From contig NZ_KQ948454.1 of NCBI RefSeq assembly GCF_001514115.1, positions 481,425 to 545,424 on the forward strand: a stretch of DNA of 64,000 bases, written 5' to 3'. Positions 27,147 through 34,738 of this stretch are shown piece by piece. Under the pieces are notes generated by a model. It had not been told where the DNA came from, searched no databases, and saw only the letters and a program-made list of their open reading frames with translations. Made by a program: the position numbers and the translations under genes. Numbering within the stretch: the first letter of the stretch is position 1; the number at the start of each line of letters is the position of its first letter. The stretch is from Streptomyces olivochromogenes. GTDB taxonomy: Bacteria; Actinomycetota; Actinomycetes; Streptomycetales; Streptomycetaceae.

Positions 27147-27482
27147 TCAGTGCGCCCGGTCCGCACGCAGAACCAGGTCGAGGAGTCCGGGGAAGCGGGC
27201 CTCGAACTCCTCGCGTCGCAGGCGGTTGACGCGCTTGGGACCCTCGTCGCGCTGCTCCACCAGACCCGCCCCGCGCAGCACCGCGAAGTGGTGGCTGAGG
27301 GCCGCCTTGCCGACGGGCACGTCGAAGCTGCCGCAACTCCGCGTCCACTCCGCCGAGTCGGCCAGCTCCCGTACGAGGGTGACGCGTACGGGATCGGCGA
27401 GAGCGGCGAGGGCGGTCTGGACCGGAACGTCGTCGGGATGGGTGTGTTCCGGGGCGACCCGGTGACTCGCTCGTTCCGCCAC
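27147..27482 (-). CDS. ArsR-family winged-helix regulator
   Basis: This 111-residue protein has the ArsR fold: ALADPVRVTLVRELADS, then the recognition region VGKAALSHHFAVLRGAGLVEQRDEG. It has one Cys (SCGSF) in the middle, possibly a redox or metal-sensing site, but not the classic ELCVCDL motif. It is divergent from the quinone-reductase-like gene, and a long dyad fills the 117-bp gap between them. It probably represses that gene and itself. Confidence 0.92.
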   Translation of the reverse strand: MAERASHRVAPEHTHPDDVPVQTALAALADPVRVTLVRELADSAEWTRSCGSFDVPVGKAALSHHFAVLRGAGLVEQRDEGPKRVNRLRREEFEARFPGLLDLVLRADRAH

Positions 27483-27517
27483 GCCCGACTCCCCTCAGAT
27501 CTCCGACACCTTGCCGA

Positions 27518-27566
27518 GTGTTCGATGAAAATCATACACTCCCGAGTGTTCGGTTTTCATTGAACA
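27518..27566. promoter_or_regulatory. Long dyad between the ArsR and quinone reductase genes
   Basis: Arms TGTTCGATGAAAATC (27518-27532) and GGTTTTCATTGAACA (27552-27566) are near-perfect complements around ACACTC-CCC-GAGTGT. The whole forms an extended dyad of about 22-bp arms. GAGTGTTCG is also repeated directly (27515-27523, 27544-27552). This is the natural operator for the divergent ArsR regulator. Confidence 0.65.
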
Positions 27567-27599
27567 GTCGAGCGGACGAGTTCTCGTGAGAGGTGTGCC

Positions 27600-28622
27600 A
27601 TGCGCGCGATCGAGATCCAGGAGTACGGCGGTCCCGAGGTGCTGAGGGTCGTTGAGGCGGGGGTGCCCGCGCCGGGTGCGGGGCAGGTGAGCATCGACGT
27701 GGCGTACGCCGGCGTGAACTTCGCCGACCTCAAGGCGCGGGCCGACGGCTACCGGGTGCCCGCCCTGCCCTTCGTCCCCGGTCTGGAGGTCTCGGGCCGC
27801 GTCCGGGCCCTCGGCGCGGGCGTCACCGGCCTCGCCGTGGGGCAGGAGGTGGCGGCCCTGACGCAGGGCGGCGCATACGCGGACGTCGCCGTGGCCGACG
27901 CGGTGACCGTCTTCCCGCTGCCGCCCGGCGTGGACCTGCGCACCGGCGCGACCCTGCCCACCGTGCTGCCCACCGCGTACGCCCTGATCCACACCGTGGG
28001 CCGGCTCCAGCCCGGCGAGACGGTGCTCGTGCAGGGTGCGGCGGGCGGGGTGGGCACGGTGCTGGGGCAGTTGGCGAGCGCCGCGGGGGCCGGGGCGGTC
28101 TACGGGGTGGTGTCGAGCGCGGCGAAGGCCGAGTACGCGCGGGAGCACGGTTACGACGAGGTCTTCGTCACCTCCTCCACCGCCACCCCCTCCGCCTCCT
28201 TCGCCAAGGAGGTGCGCGGGGCGACGGACGGTCGCGGGGTCGACCTGGCCCTCGACCCGGTCGGCGGCGAAACCCTCCGGGCCTCCCTCGACTCCCTCGC
28301 CCCCTTCGGCCGCCTGGTCTCCTTCGGCAACGCGAGCGGGGCGCAGCCGTGGCAGGTGGGCCAACCGGACCTCTACCCCCTGGCCCTCTCGGTCTCCGGC
28401 TTCTCCATCCTCACCCTGGCCCAGACGTCCCCGGCCGCACTGCGCACCCTCACCGAACGCGCCTTCCGCACAGTGGTCGACGGGGTGGTGTCCCTGCCTG
28501 TGACGGCGGAGTTCGCCCTGCCGGACGCGGCAGAGGCACACCGTCTGATGGGGACACGGACGAGCACGGGAAAGCTGCTGCTGCGCACCCACGGCGCGGA
28601 CGGGGCCACCGACCTCGCGTGA
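27600..28622 (+). CDS. Zinc-independent MDR-type quinone/enone oxidoreductase
   Basis: This 340-residue protein has MRAIEIQEYGGPEVLRVVEAG and YAGVNFADLKARADGY, then VQGAAGGVGTVLGQLASAAGA, the Rossmann NADP-binding glycine motif of the quinone oxidoreductase branch of medium-chain dehydrogenases. No zinc-binding Cys residues are present. It reduces quinones or activated double bonds with NADPH. ATG 27600 is 117 bp after the ArsR start on the other strand and would be repressed by it. The methyltransferase gene follows after 47 nt in the same direction and could be co-transcribed. Confidence 0.9.
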   Translation: MRAIEIQEYGGPEVLRVVEAGVPAPGAGQVSIDVAYAGVNFADLKARADGYRVPALPFVPGLEVSGRVRALGAGVTGLAVGQEVAALTQGGAYADVAVADAVTVFPLPPGVDLRTGATLPTVLPTAYALIHTVGRLQPGETVLVQGAAGGVGTVLGQLASAAGAGAVYGVVSSAAKAEYAREHGYDEVFVTSSTATPSASFAKEVRGATDGRGVDLALDPVGGETLRASLDSLAPFGRLVSFGNASGAQPWQVGQPDLYPLALSVSGFSILTLAQTSPAALRTLTERAFRTVVDGVVSLPVTAEFALPDAAEAHRLMGTRTSTGKLLLRTHGADGATDLA

Positions 28623-28669
28623 CGACGACGCGCCGGGCGTGTCAGTCCCCCCGGCTAGTCTCCCGCGCC

Positions 28670-29350
28670 ATGACCTCTCACCCCGCGACCTCTCACCCCG
28701 TGACCTCCCGCCCGGACGCCACGAGGGCGTCGTACGACACCGTCGCCGTCGACTACGACGAGCTCCTCAAGGCCGAGTTGGAGCACAAGCCCTTCGACCG
28801 GGCCATGCTCGCCGTCTTCGCGGAGAAGGTGCGGGACGGCGGGGGCGGCCAGGTCGCGGACCTCGGGTGCGGGCCGGGGCGGGTGACGATCCACCTGGAG
28901 GGTCTCGGGCTGGACGCGTACGGGGTCGATCTGTCGCCGCGGATGGTCGCCGTGGCCCGACGCAGCCATCCGCACCTCCGCTTCGAGGTGGGCACGATGA
29001 CCGACCTCGACATCGAGGACGCGTCACTCGCCGGGGCCCTCGTCTGGTACTCCACCGTGCACACGCCGCTGGACGAACTACCGCTGTTCTTCCGGGAGTT
29101 CCACCGGATCCTGGCACCGGGCGGTCATCTGCTGATCGCCTTCAAGGTGGGCGACGAGCGCGTGCACCTCGATCACGCGTACGGCCATGACCTGGACCTC
29201 GACGTCTACCGCTTCCCGCCCGAGCGCGTCGCCGAGCTGCTGCGCGAGGCGGGGCTGGTGGAGGTCGCCCGCCTCGTCCGCGAGGCCGACGCCCACGAGA
29301 AGACCCCGCAGGCGTTCGTGCTGGCCCGCAGGCCGGAACCGCCGGTGTGA
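28670..29350 (+). CDS. SAM-dependent class I methyltransferase with N-terminal repeats
   Basis: This 226-residue protein has the SAM motif VADLGCGPGRVTIHLE, the acidic VDLSPRMVAVAR, post-I WYSTVHTPLDELPLFFREFHRILAPGGHLLIAFK and a C-terminal VYRFPPERVAELLREAGLVE. The substrate is not known; similar proteins methylate small molecules. The N-terminus TSHPATSHPVTSRPD is encoded by three 15-bp tandem units (28672-28716), a likely slippage site. A small UUCG-loop hairpin follows the stop. Confidence 0.87.
   Translation: MTSHPATSHPVTSRPDATRASYDTVAVDYDELLKAELEHKPFDRAMLAVFAEKVRDGGGGQVADLGCGPGRVTIHLEGLGLDAYGVDLSPRMVAVARRSHPHLRFEVGTMTDLDIEDASLAGALVWYSTVHTPLDELPLFFREFHRILAPGGHLLIAFKVGDERVHLDHAYGHDLDLDVYRFPPERVAELLREAGLVEVARLVREADAHEKTPQAFVLARRPEPPV
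28672..28716. repeat. 15-bp tandem repeat at the methyltransferase N-terminus
   Basis: Three units beginning GACCTCTCACCCCGC encode the residues TSHPA-TSHPV-TSRPD after the start codon. Units 1 and 2 differ only in the last base. Copy changes would stay in frame. Confidence 0.85.
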
Positions 29351-29359
29351 CGGTGACGT

Positions 29360-29373
29360 TCCCTTTCGAGGGA
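29360..29373 (+). terminator. UUCG-tetraloop hairpin after the methyltransferase
   Basis: TCCCT-TTCG-AGGGA is a 5-bp stem with the extra-stable UUCG tetraloop, starting 10 nt after the stop. It is short for a terminator, hence the low confidence. Confidence 0.35.
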
Positions 29374-29524
29374 CACCAGGGGCACCGCCCGCGCCCCTGT
29401 CGAAGGTGAACTCTCCACAACAGCAACACACTTGACGGCTGTTACTGCCTTGCAGCCACCACACGCCCGGTGGTTAATGTTCCTCACTCAGTGATCGGAC
29501 ACCACAACAGCCTCAGGGGGACGC

Positions 29525-30145
29525 ATGGAGACGACAGGACCGGAAGAACGGCCGTGGAACACCCCGCCGAACACCCCGCCCCCGCCGCCGGTGCCACCGC
29601 TCCTACGAGGCGCCGAAGTCGACCTGCGGGTCAGCAAGCGACTGCTGTGGGTGGGCGGGGCCGCCTATCCGCTGCAGAACATCGCGCGGGTCTACACGTT
29701 CACCCTGCACCCCAGGCGCATGGACGCCACCGTGCGCTTCTTCAAGAACGTCGCGATCACGCTCTCGGTCGCGTTCGCCCTGACCATCATCGGTACCGTG
29801 ACAGCGCTCGGGAGTGAGAACGCGGCCGGCGGGATCCTCACCTTCGTCTGGCTCTCCACCGTGGCCGCCCTGATCTACTTCATCGGGGAGCTGATCTCCG
29901 TGCTGTCGGCACAGTCGCACTACGTCCTGGCCGTCGAAACAGCCGGCCCGTCCACGGCGGTGGTGACGAGCCCGAACCCGCAGCACCTGAACCAGCTCGT
30001 CGGCTACATCACCCACGCGATCGACAACCCCGAGGCCGAGTTCCAGGTCAAGGTGGAGAGCATCACGATCAGTCCCAAGAACTACTACTTCGGGGACAAC
30101 GTCAACATGTACGGCGGCACCGGCAACGTGGGGATGGCGGCATGA
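29525..30145 (+). CDS. DUF6232-like membrane protein with C-terminal FGDNVN motif
   Basis: This 206-residue protein has a Pro-rich N-terminus, a beta-rich segment (DLRVSKRLLWVGGAAYPLQNI), two transmembrane helices at about residues 73-95 and 100-125 (TLSVAFALTIIGTVTAL, WLSTVAALIYFIGEL), and a soluble domain. It ends in YYFGDNVNMYGGTGNVGM. The layout fits DUF6232, which has no known function. The next gene overlaps it by 4 nt (ATGA) and begins with nearly the same motif. An AGGGGG ribosome site precedes ATG 29525. The shared motif suggests the two proteins assemble with each other. The motif type is inference. Confidence 0.75.
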   Translation: METTGPEERPWNTPPNTPPPPPVPPLLRGAEVDLRVSKRLLWVGGAAYPLQNIARVYTFTLHPRRMDATVRFFKNVAITLSVAFALTIIGTVTALGSENAAGGILTFVWLSTVAALIYFIGELISVLSAQSHYVLAVETAGPSTAVVTSPNPQHLNQLVGYITHAIDNPEAEFQVKVESITISPKNYYFGDNVNMYGGTGNVGMAA

Positions 30146-30501
30146 GCGGCGACAACTTCTACTTCGGCGACAACGTGAACATGCACGGCGGGGTCGGCAA
30201 CACCGGCATGGTCAAGAACCAGGTGGTCGCCCCCGACTCAGCGGCTGCGTCTCCCGAGCTGGAGGCTGCGGTGGGGGAACTCCTGCGGCTGGTCGAGCAG
30301 CTCCGCGGCCACGTCGCGCCCGTCAGCGCCCAGGCCATCGACGACTCCCTCCCCGCCATCAGCTCCGACGGCAGCACCCCGCCACAGGAACGGCACCGCG
30401 CGCTGCTGGCCGTCGCCGGCATCGCGACGACGGTGGGCGCCGTCGGTCGGCCGGTCATCGAGGCGGTCAACAAGATCCTCGAACTGCTGGGCGGACGATA
30501 G
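30142..30501 (+). CDS. Small soluble protein opening with FGDNVN motif
   Basis: This 119-residue protein overlaps the DUF6232-like gene by 4 nt. Residues about 6-23, FYFGDNVNMHGGVGNTGM, match 14 of 18 residues at the end of that protein. The remainder is helical (LEAAVGELLRLVEQLRGHV, ERHRALLAVAGIATTVG, VIEAVNKILELLG), resembling a helical effector or adaptor module. I recognise no known family. The glycine/asparagine pattern resembles short amyloid-type signalling motifs, where an N-terminal copy on one protein seeds the C-terminal copy on its partner, but this is untested. Confidence 0.72.
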   Translation: MSGDNFYFGDNVNMHGGVGNTGMVKNQVVAPDSAAASPELEAAVGELLRLVEQLRGHVAPVSAQAIDDSLPAISSDGSTPPQERHRALLAVAGIATTVGAVGRPVIEAVNKILELLGGR

Positions 30502-30520
30502 CGGCACCCGTCCGCCCCGT

Positions 30521-30583
30521 CCGCATTCCTTCGTCGGGTCTCCGCATACCTTCGGCGGGCGGCCGTAGACCTTCGACGGACGG
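30521..30583. repeat. 21-bp tandem repeat, three copies
   Basis: Units at 30521-30541, 30542-30562 and 30563-30583 share CCG-A-CCTTCG-CGG. They fill the spacer between the small FGDNVN protein gene and the next gene. Confidence 0.8.
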
Positions 30584-30640
30584 CCGAGCGGCCTGCCGCT
30601 TCCCAGACTGGAGCCACGGCGACGGATCTGGGGAGGCGCG

Positions 30641-31744
30641 ATGCGGGGGATCACTCGGGCTCGGTTCATGGGGATGGCCGCGGGGGCCGGGGGCGCGGTG
30701 GTGCTGCCGGCCGGGCGGGCCGGGGCGACGGGCCGTCGGCCGGGGCTGACGTACCGGGGTGTGGTGTACGAGGTGACGGACGGGGAGACGCCGAGCACCG
30801 GGTGGAACCCCGGGCGCATGCGCCGCGACCTGCGCGCCGTCGCGCACGACCTGCACGCCGACTCCGTCAAGATCACCGGCAACGGAGTCGAACGGCTCAC
30901 CGCCACCGCGGCCGAGGCGGCGGAGCTCGGTCTGAACGTCTGGCTGGAGCCGACCCTGGGCGACGTACCGGAACGCGAGATCCTCGACCACCTCGCGCAG
31001 ACGGGCCGGTTCGCCGAGCGGCTGCGGCGACGGGGCGCGGGAGTGCATCTCAGTGTCGGCTGCGAGTTCGTGCTCTACGTGCCCGGGATCGTGCCCGGCG
31101 CCAACGCCCAGGAGCGCGTCGAGCATCTGCTGAGGGACGACTTCGATCCCGTGCTGATGGCACGGCGCCTGCACCGGTTCACGGCCAAGGCGGCGTCCGT
31201 GGGCAGGTCCGTCTTCCACGGGCGGCTCACGTACGCCGCCGCCCAGGACGAGGACGTCGACTGGGGCCTCTTCGACCTCGTCGGTGTCGACTACTACGGC
31301 TGGTTCCGGGACCGGAACGCCTACGTCCGCGATCTCGCCGCGCTGCGGCGCTTCGGGAAGCCCGTCGCCGTCATGGAGTTCGGCTGCTGCACCTTCGAGG
31401 GCGCGCCGGAGAAGGGCGGCATGGGCTGGGACGTCGTCGACTACGGAAAGGAGCCGCCGGAGATCGAGGCGGGTCTCGTCCGCAGTGAGCGCACCCAGGC
31501 CGCGTATCTGACGGACGTGCTGTCGGTGTTCGAGTCGATGGGCCTGTACTCGGCGATGGCGTACACCTTCGTCACCCCCGACGCCCCGCACCGCCCCCGC
31601 GACCCGCGCCACGACCTCGACATGGCGAGCTACGGCATCGTGAAGACGATCGAGGACCGCCACGGCGGATGGCACTGGGAGCCGAAGGAGTCCTTCCGCG
31701 CGCTGGCCCGGCAGTACGCACGGGCCCGCGCACACACCTGCTGA
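30641..31744 (+). CDS. Tat-exported glycosidase-fold protein
   Basis: This 367-residue protein starts RGITRARFMGMAAGAGGAVVL, a Tat-like signal with Arg residues. The body looks like a (beta/alpha)8 barrel: VKITGNGVERL, AELGLNVWLEPTLGD, SVGCEFVLYVPG, DLVGVDYYGWF, VAVMEFGCCTFEGAPEKGGMGWD, and MAYTFVTPDAP. Glu in GCEF and MEFG are placed like the acid/base and nucleophile of GH-A glycosidases. Similar proteins are sometimes labelled abortive-infection proteins, for which I see no support here. It could act on a cell-surface or environmental glycan. It is convergent with the PucR gene. Confidence 0.75.
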   Translation: MRGITRARFMGMAAGAGGAVVLPAGRAGATGRRPGLTYRGVVYEVTDGETPSTGWNPGRMRRDLRAVAHDLHADSVKITGNGVERLTATAAEAAELGLNVWLEPTLGDVPEREILDHLAQTGRFAERLRRRGAGVHLSVGCEFVLYVPGIVPGANAQERVEHLLRDDFDPVLMARRLHRFTAKAASVGRSVFHGRLTYAAAQDEDVDWGLFDLVGVDYYGWFRDRNAYVRDLAALRRFGKPVAVMEFGCCTFEGAPEKGGMGWDVVDYGKEPPEIEAGLVRSERTQAAYLTDVLSVFESMGLYSAMAYTFVTPDAPHRPRDPRHDLDMASYGIVKTIEDRHGGWHWEPKESFRALARQYARARAHTC

Positions 31745-31767
31745 CGGACGGGTCGGACCGGGGCAGG

Positions 31768-33048
31768 TCAGGCCACCGTCCGCAGGCCGCCGTCCGCGGT
31801 CGCCTGCACCCCCCGCACGATCCGGTGCGCGCACAGGGCCGCGAGCAGCTCTCCCAGCAGGTCCGGGTCGTCGATCTCCAGGCCCAGGAGGGATTCGATG
31901 CGTTCCAGGCGCTGGTAGAGGGACTGGCGGCCGATGTGGAGCAGGGCCGCCGTGCGGGTGGGTGAGCAGCCGTGGCGAAGGTGGATCTCCAGGGTGCGGA
32001 CGAGGTCGCTGGGGTGGGCGGCCTCCCAGGCCAGCAGGGGGCCCAGGGTGTGCTGGACCAGGCGGGCGAGGCGGTCGCGGTTGGCGTCCACGCCGCCTCG
32101 GGTCAGCTCGCGTTCCAGGGTGAGGGCGCGGGAGGAGGTGACGACCGGGCCACCGGTCGGGCCGGGTTCGGCGGACGGCACGGTGAGCGCCAGTTCCAGG
32201 GTCGTCCGGGCCGCCCGCAGTGTCTCGCTCCAGCGCAGCCAGCCGCCGCCCGCGAGGACCGCGTGTCCGACCGCCACGGTCACCCCGGCCTCGGCGACCG
32301 TCCGGAATGCCTCCTGCACGGCCCGTACGACATCCCGCCGCGCCGTCACCGCCCGTACGGCGTCGTCCGGCATCGCCACCAGCGCCAGTACGTCCCCCGG
32401 GAACGCCGCCCGCAGCACCGCGACCCCGCCCAGGGAGCGCGCCGCCCGGTCGACCACGCCCAGCTCGCGCGCCCCGTGCGCCGACACCCCGACCAGCCGC
32501 GCGCCCGGCCCCGGATGGAACCCGGCGAGCGCCGCGCGTGCCTCCACCTCGGGCTGGTTGAGGGCCTGCCCGTCGGCGAGGTCGGCGAGCAGGGCGGCGG
32601 TGTGGTCGCCGCCCCAGGGCCGTACGGACGCCGCCCGACCCGACAGGCCGCGCGCCACGATCGCCCGGTTGGCGGCCTCGGTGATGCGGACGAAGGGCAC
32701 CACCCGGTGCAGGGCGAGCAGCGGCAGCCCGAGCCGCCGGGCCTCGTCGACGACCTCCTCCGGCATCCGCACCAGCGACCGTCCGACCTCCACCGCGAGC
32801 CCCGCCGCTCCGCGCGCGGTCAGCTCGCGCACGTAGCGCCGCCGGGTGTCCTCGTCCGCGTCGGTCAGCCCGAAGCCGTTGGTCAGGAGCAGTTCGCCGC
32901 CGTCGAGGAAGTTCGCCCCCTCGTACACCTCGCTCGAATGCACCCAGCGGACCGGGCGGTCCAGGGCGCCTTCGCCGGCGAGGAGTTCGGGCTCGCTGCC
33001 GCGGACGGGGTCGAGGGCCAGGATGTCGCGGAGGGTGAGTGCGGGCAC
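31768..33048 (-). CDS. PucR-family transcriptional regulator
   Basis: About 426 residues from GTG 33048, chosen for its AAGGAGGTAC site; the longer frame before it is not coding. The N-terminal PucR domain is present (TLRDILALDPVRGSEPELLAG, ELLLTNGFGL), and the C-terminus ends in a PucR-type HTH (RTLEIHLRHGCSPTRTAALLHIGRQSLYQRLERIESLLG). PucR proteins often activate purine, urate or allantoin catabolism. It is divergent (102 bp) from a deaminase/dioxygenase pair that it probably regulates. Confidence 0.93.
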   Translation of the reverse strand: MPALTLRDILALDPVRGSEPELLAGEGALDRPVRWVHSSEVYEGANFLDGGELLLTNGFGLTDADEDTRRRYVRELTARGAAGLAVEVGRSLVRMPEEVVDEARRLGLPLLALHRVVPFVRITEAANRAIVARGLSGRAASVRPWGGDHTAALLADLADGQALNQPEVEARAALAGFHPGPGARLVGVSAHGARELGVVDRAARSLGGVAVLRAAFPGDVLALVAMPDDAVRAVTARRDVVRAVQEAFRTVAEAGVTVAVGHAVLAGGGWLRWSETLRAARTTLELALTVPSAEPGPTGGPVVTSSRALTLERELTRGGVDANRDRLARLVQHTLGPLLAWEAAHPSDLVRTLEIHLRHGCSPTRTAALLHIGRQSLYQRLERIESLLGLEIDDPDLLGELLAALCAHRIVRGVQATADGGLRTVA

Positions 33049-33149
33049 GGGTACCTCCTTCAGGCGCTGACAGTCCGTCCGGGTGCGGCTTGCCGGGAGA
33101 GTACTTTCCGCACGTTGCCCTCGTGTTTCGGCCACAGGAGAGTGGAGTC

Positions 33150-33608
33150 ATGGAGCGCATCGATCAGGCACGGGCACGGATGTGGTTGTCGACCGCCGTC
33201 GCGGAGGCCCGCGCCGGGCTGGCGGAGGGCGGCATCCCCATCGGCGCCGCGCTGTACGGCGCGGACGGCACGCTTCTGGGCCGCGGACACAACCGTCGGG
33301 TCCAGGACGGCGACCCGTCCATGCACGCGGAGACGTCGGCGTTCCGCGCTGCGGGACGGCAGCGTTCGTACCGCGGTACGACCATGGTGACGACCCTGTC
33401 GCCGTGCTGGTACTGCTCCGGCCTGGTGCGCCAGTTCGGCATCTCGCGGGTCGTGGTGGGCGAGGCGCAGACCTTCCACGGCGGCCACGACTGGCTGGCC
33501 GAGCACGGCGTGGAGATCGTGCTCCTGGACGACCCCGAGTGCGCCGCGCTGATGCGCGACTTCATCAAGGACCACCCGGCTCTGTGGAACGAGGACATTG
33601 GTGAGTAG
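33150..33608 (+). CDS. Nucleoside/cytosine deaminase-like zinc enzyme
   Basis: This 152-residue protein is a cytidine deaminase-fold enzyme: HAE (SMHAETSAFRA) and PCWYC (LSPCWYCSGL) supply the zinc ligands and the catalytic Glu. It most resembles yeast-type cytosine deaminase and the guanine/nucleoside deaminases. It would hydrolytically deaminate a free base or nucleoside. ATG 33150 follows GGAGAGTGGAG. It overlaps the dioxygenase gene by 8 nt. The divergent PucR gene suggests a role in nucleobase catabolism; the substrate is unknown. Confidence 0.88.
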   Translation: MERIDQARARMWLSTAVAEARAGLAEGGIPIGAALYGADGTLLGRGHNRRVQDGDPSMHAETSAFRAAGRQRSYRGTTMVTTLSPCWYCSGLVRQFGISRVVVGEAQTFHGGHDWLAEHGVEIVLLDDPECAALMRDFIKDHPALWNEDIGE

Positions 33609-34596
33609 CCGCCCGAGCAGCCCCCGTACCCCCGGTATCCCGCGCATCCCGACCATCGACCTGCGGCCCTGGCTGGACGGCGATCCCGACGCCCGTACCG
33701 TCATCGCCCGCACGGTCGACGAAGCCCTTCAGAGCGCCGGTTTCCTCCTCGTCACCGGACACGGTGTGGACCCGGCCCTGCGCACCCGCATCCGCGAGGC
33801 CGCCCGCGCCTTCTTCACCCTCCCGACGGAGGTCAAGCAGCCCTACGCCGTCCAGGTCGGCGGGCGCGGCTGGCTCGGCCCGGGTGCCGAGGCCAACGGT
33901 TACTCGGAGGGTACGCAGACGCCCCCCGACCTCAAGGAGTCGCTGACCTTCGCGACGCACGAGCCCTTCGAGGACCCGGCGACCGACGCGGAGTGGTCCG
34001 CGCCGAACGTGTGGCCCGCCGAGGCCCCGGAGCTGCGGAAGCTCTGCGAGGAGTACCTGGCGGGGATGGGCGAGCTGGAGAACCACCTGCTGGCCCTCCT
34101 GGGTGAGGCCCTCGGTCTGAAGGCGGACTTCTTCACCCGGCACATGGACCACCCGACGTACGGCTTCAACATCAACTGGTACCCGGGGACGGAGGTCGTC
34201 GGCGAGCCCGAGCCCGGTCAGTTCCGTATCGGCCCCCACACCGACTTCGGCACCGTCACCATTCTCGACCGCCAGGCGGGCAAGGGCGGGCTGCAGGTCT
34301 ACACGGACGAGGGCGGCTGGGAGGACGCGCCCTTCGACCCGGCGGCGTTCACGATCAACATCGGTGACCTGATGGCCCGTTGGACGGGCGACCGGTGGCG
34401 CTCGGGCCGGCACCGTGTGCTGCCTCCGCCCGCCGACGCGCCGGCCGAGGAGCTGATGTCGCTGGTCTACTTCGGCGAGTGCACGCCGGGGACGGTGGTG
34501 GAGTCGGTCCCCGCGCCGGTGGGCCGCGTCGCGTATCCGCCCGTCGACTCCCATGTTTATCTGCGCGAAAAGCTGGATTCGATCACCGTGGGATAG
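33601..34596 (+). CDS. 2-oxoglutarate/Fe(II)-dependent dioxygenase (IPNS-like)
   Basis: About 331 residues from GTG 33601, inside the deaminase gene. The non-haem iron triad is HxD (IGPHTDFGTV) and a later His (GRHRVLPPP), with RV beyond as the 2-oxoglutarate-binding region; an N-terminal IPTIDLRPWL and GFLLVTGHGV are typical of the DIOX_N domain. It would oxidise a small molecule. Translation coupled to a nucleobase deaminase is unusual and suggests a joint pathway, maybe oxidation of a purine or pyrimidine. The product cannot be named from sequence. Confidence 0.9.
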   Translation: MSSRPSSPRTPGIPRIPTIDLRPWLDGDPDARTVIARTVDEALQSAGFLLVTGHGVDPALRTRIREAARAFFTLPTEVKQPYAVQVGGRGWLGPGAEANGYSEGTQTPPDLKESLTFATHEPFEDPATDAEWSAPNVWPAEAPELRKLCEEYLAGMGELENHLLALLGEALGLKADFFTRHMDHPTYGFNINWYPGTEVVGEPEPGQFRIGPHTDFGTVTILDRQAGKGGLQVYTDEGGWEDAPFDPAAFTINIGDLMARWTGDRWRSGRHRVLPPPADAPAEELMSLVYFGECTPGTVVESVPAPVGRVAYPPVDSHVYLREKLDSITVG

Positions 34597-34738
34597 ACGG
34601 GCGAAAGGGCGCGAATAATTTTCGTAACCAAACGGACATCACGTGCCCTAGTCCGAATCAACTCCCCCTTTTTACACTGGTGTTGATAGACCTCACAGCA
34701 GCACAGAGCAGGACCGGACCGCGCCAGGGGGAGATGCG

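Noticed and set aside
30467..33160. Long minus-strand open frame of 897 codons
   Set aside because: It spans the GH-fold gene and most of the PucR gene in another frame and has no domain; both real genes are well supported.
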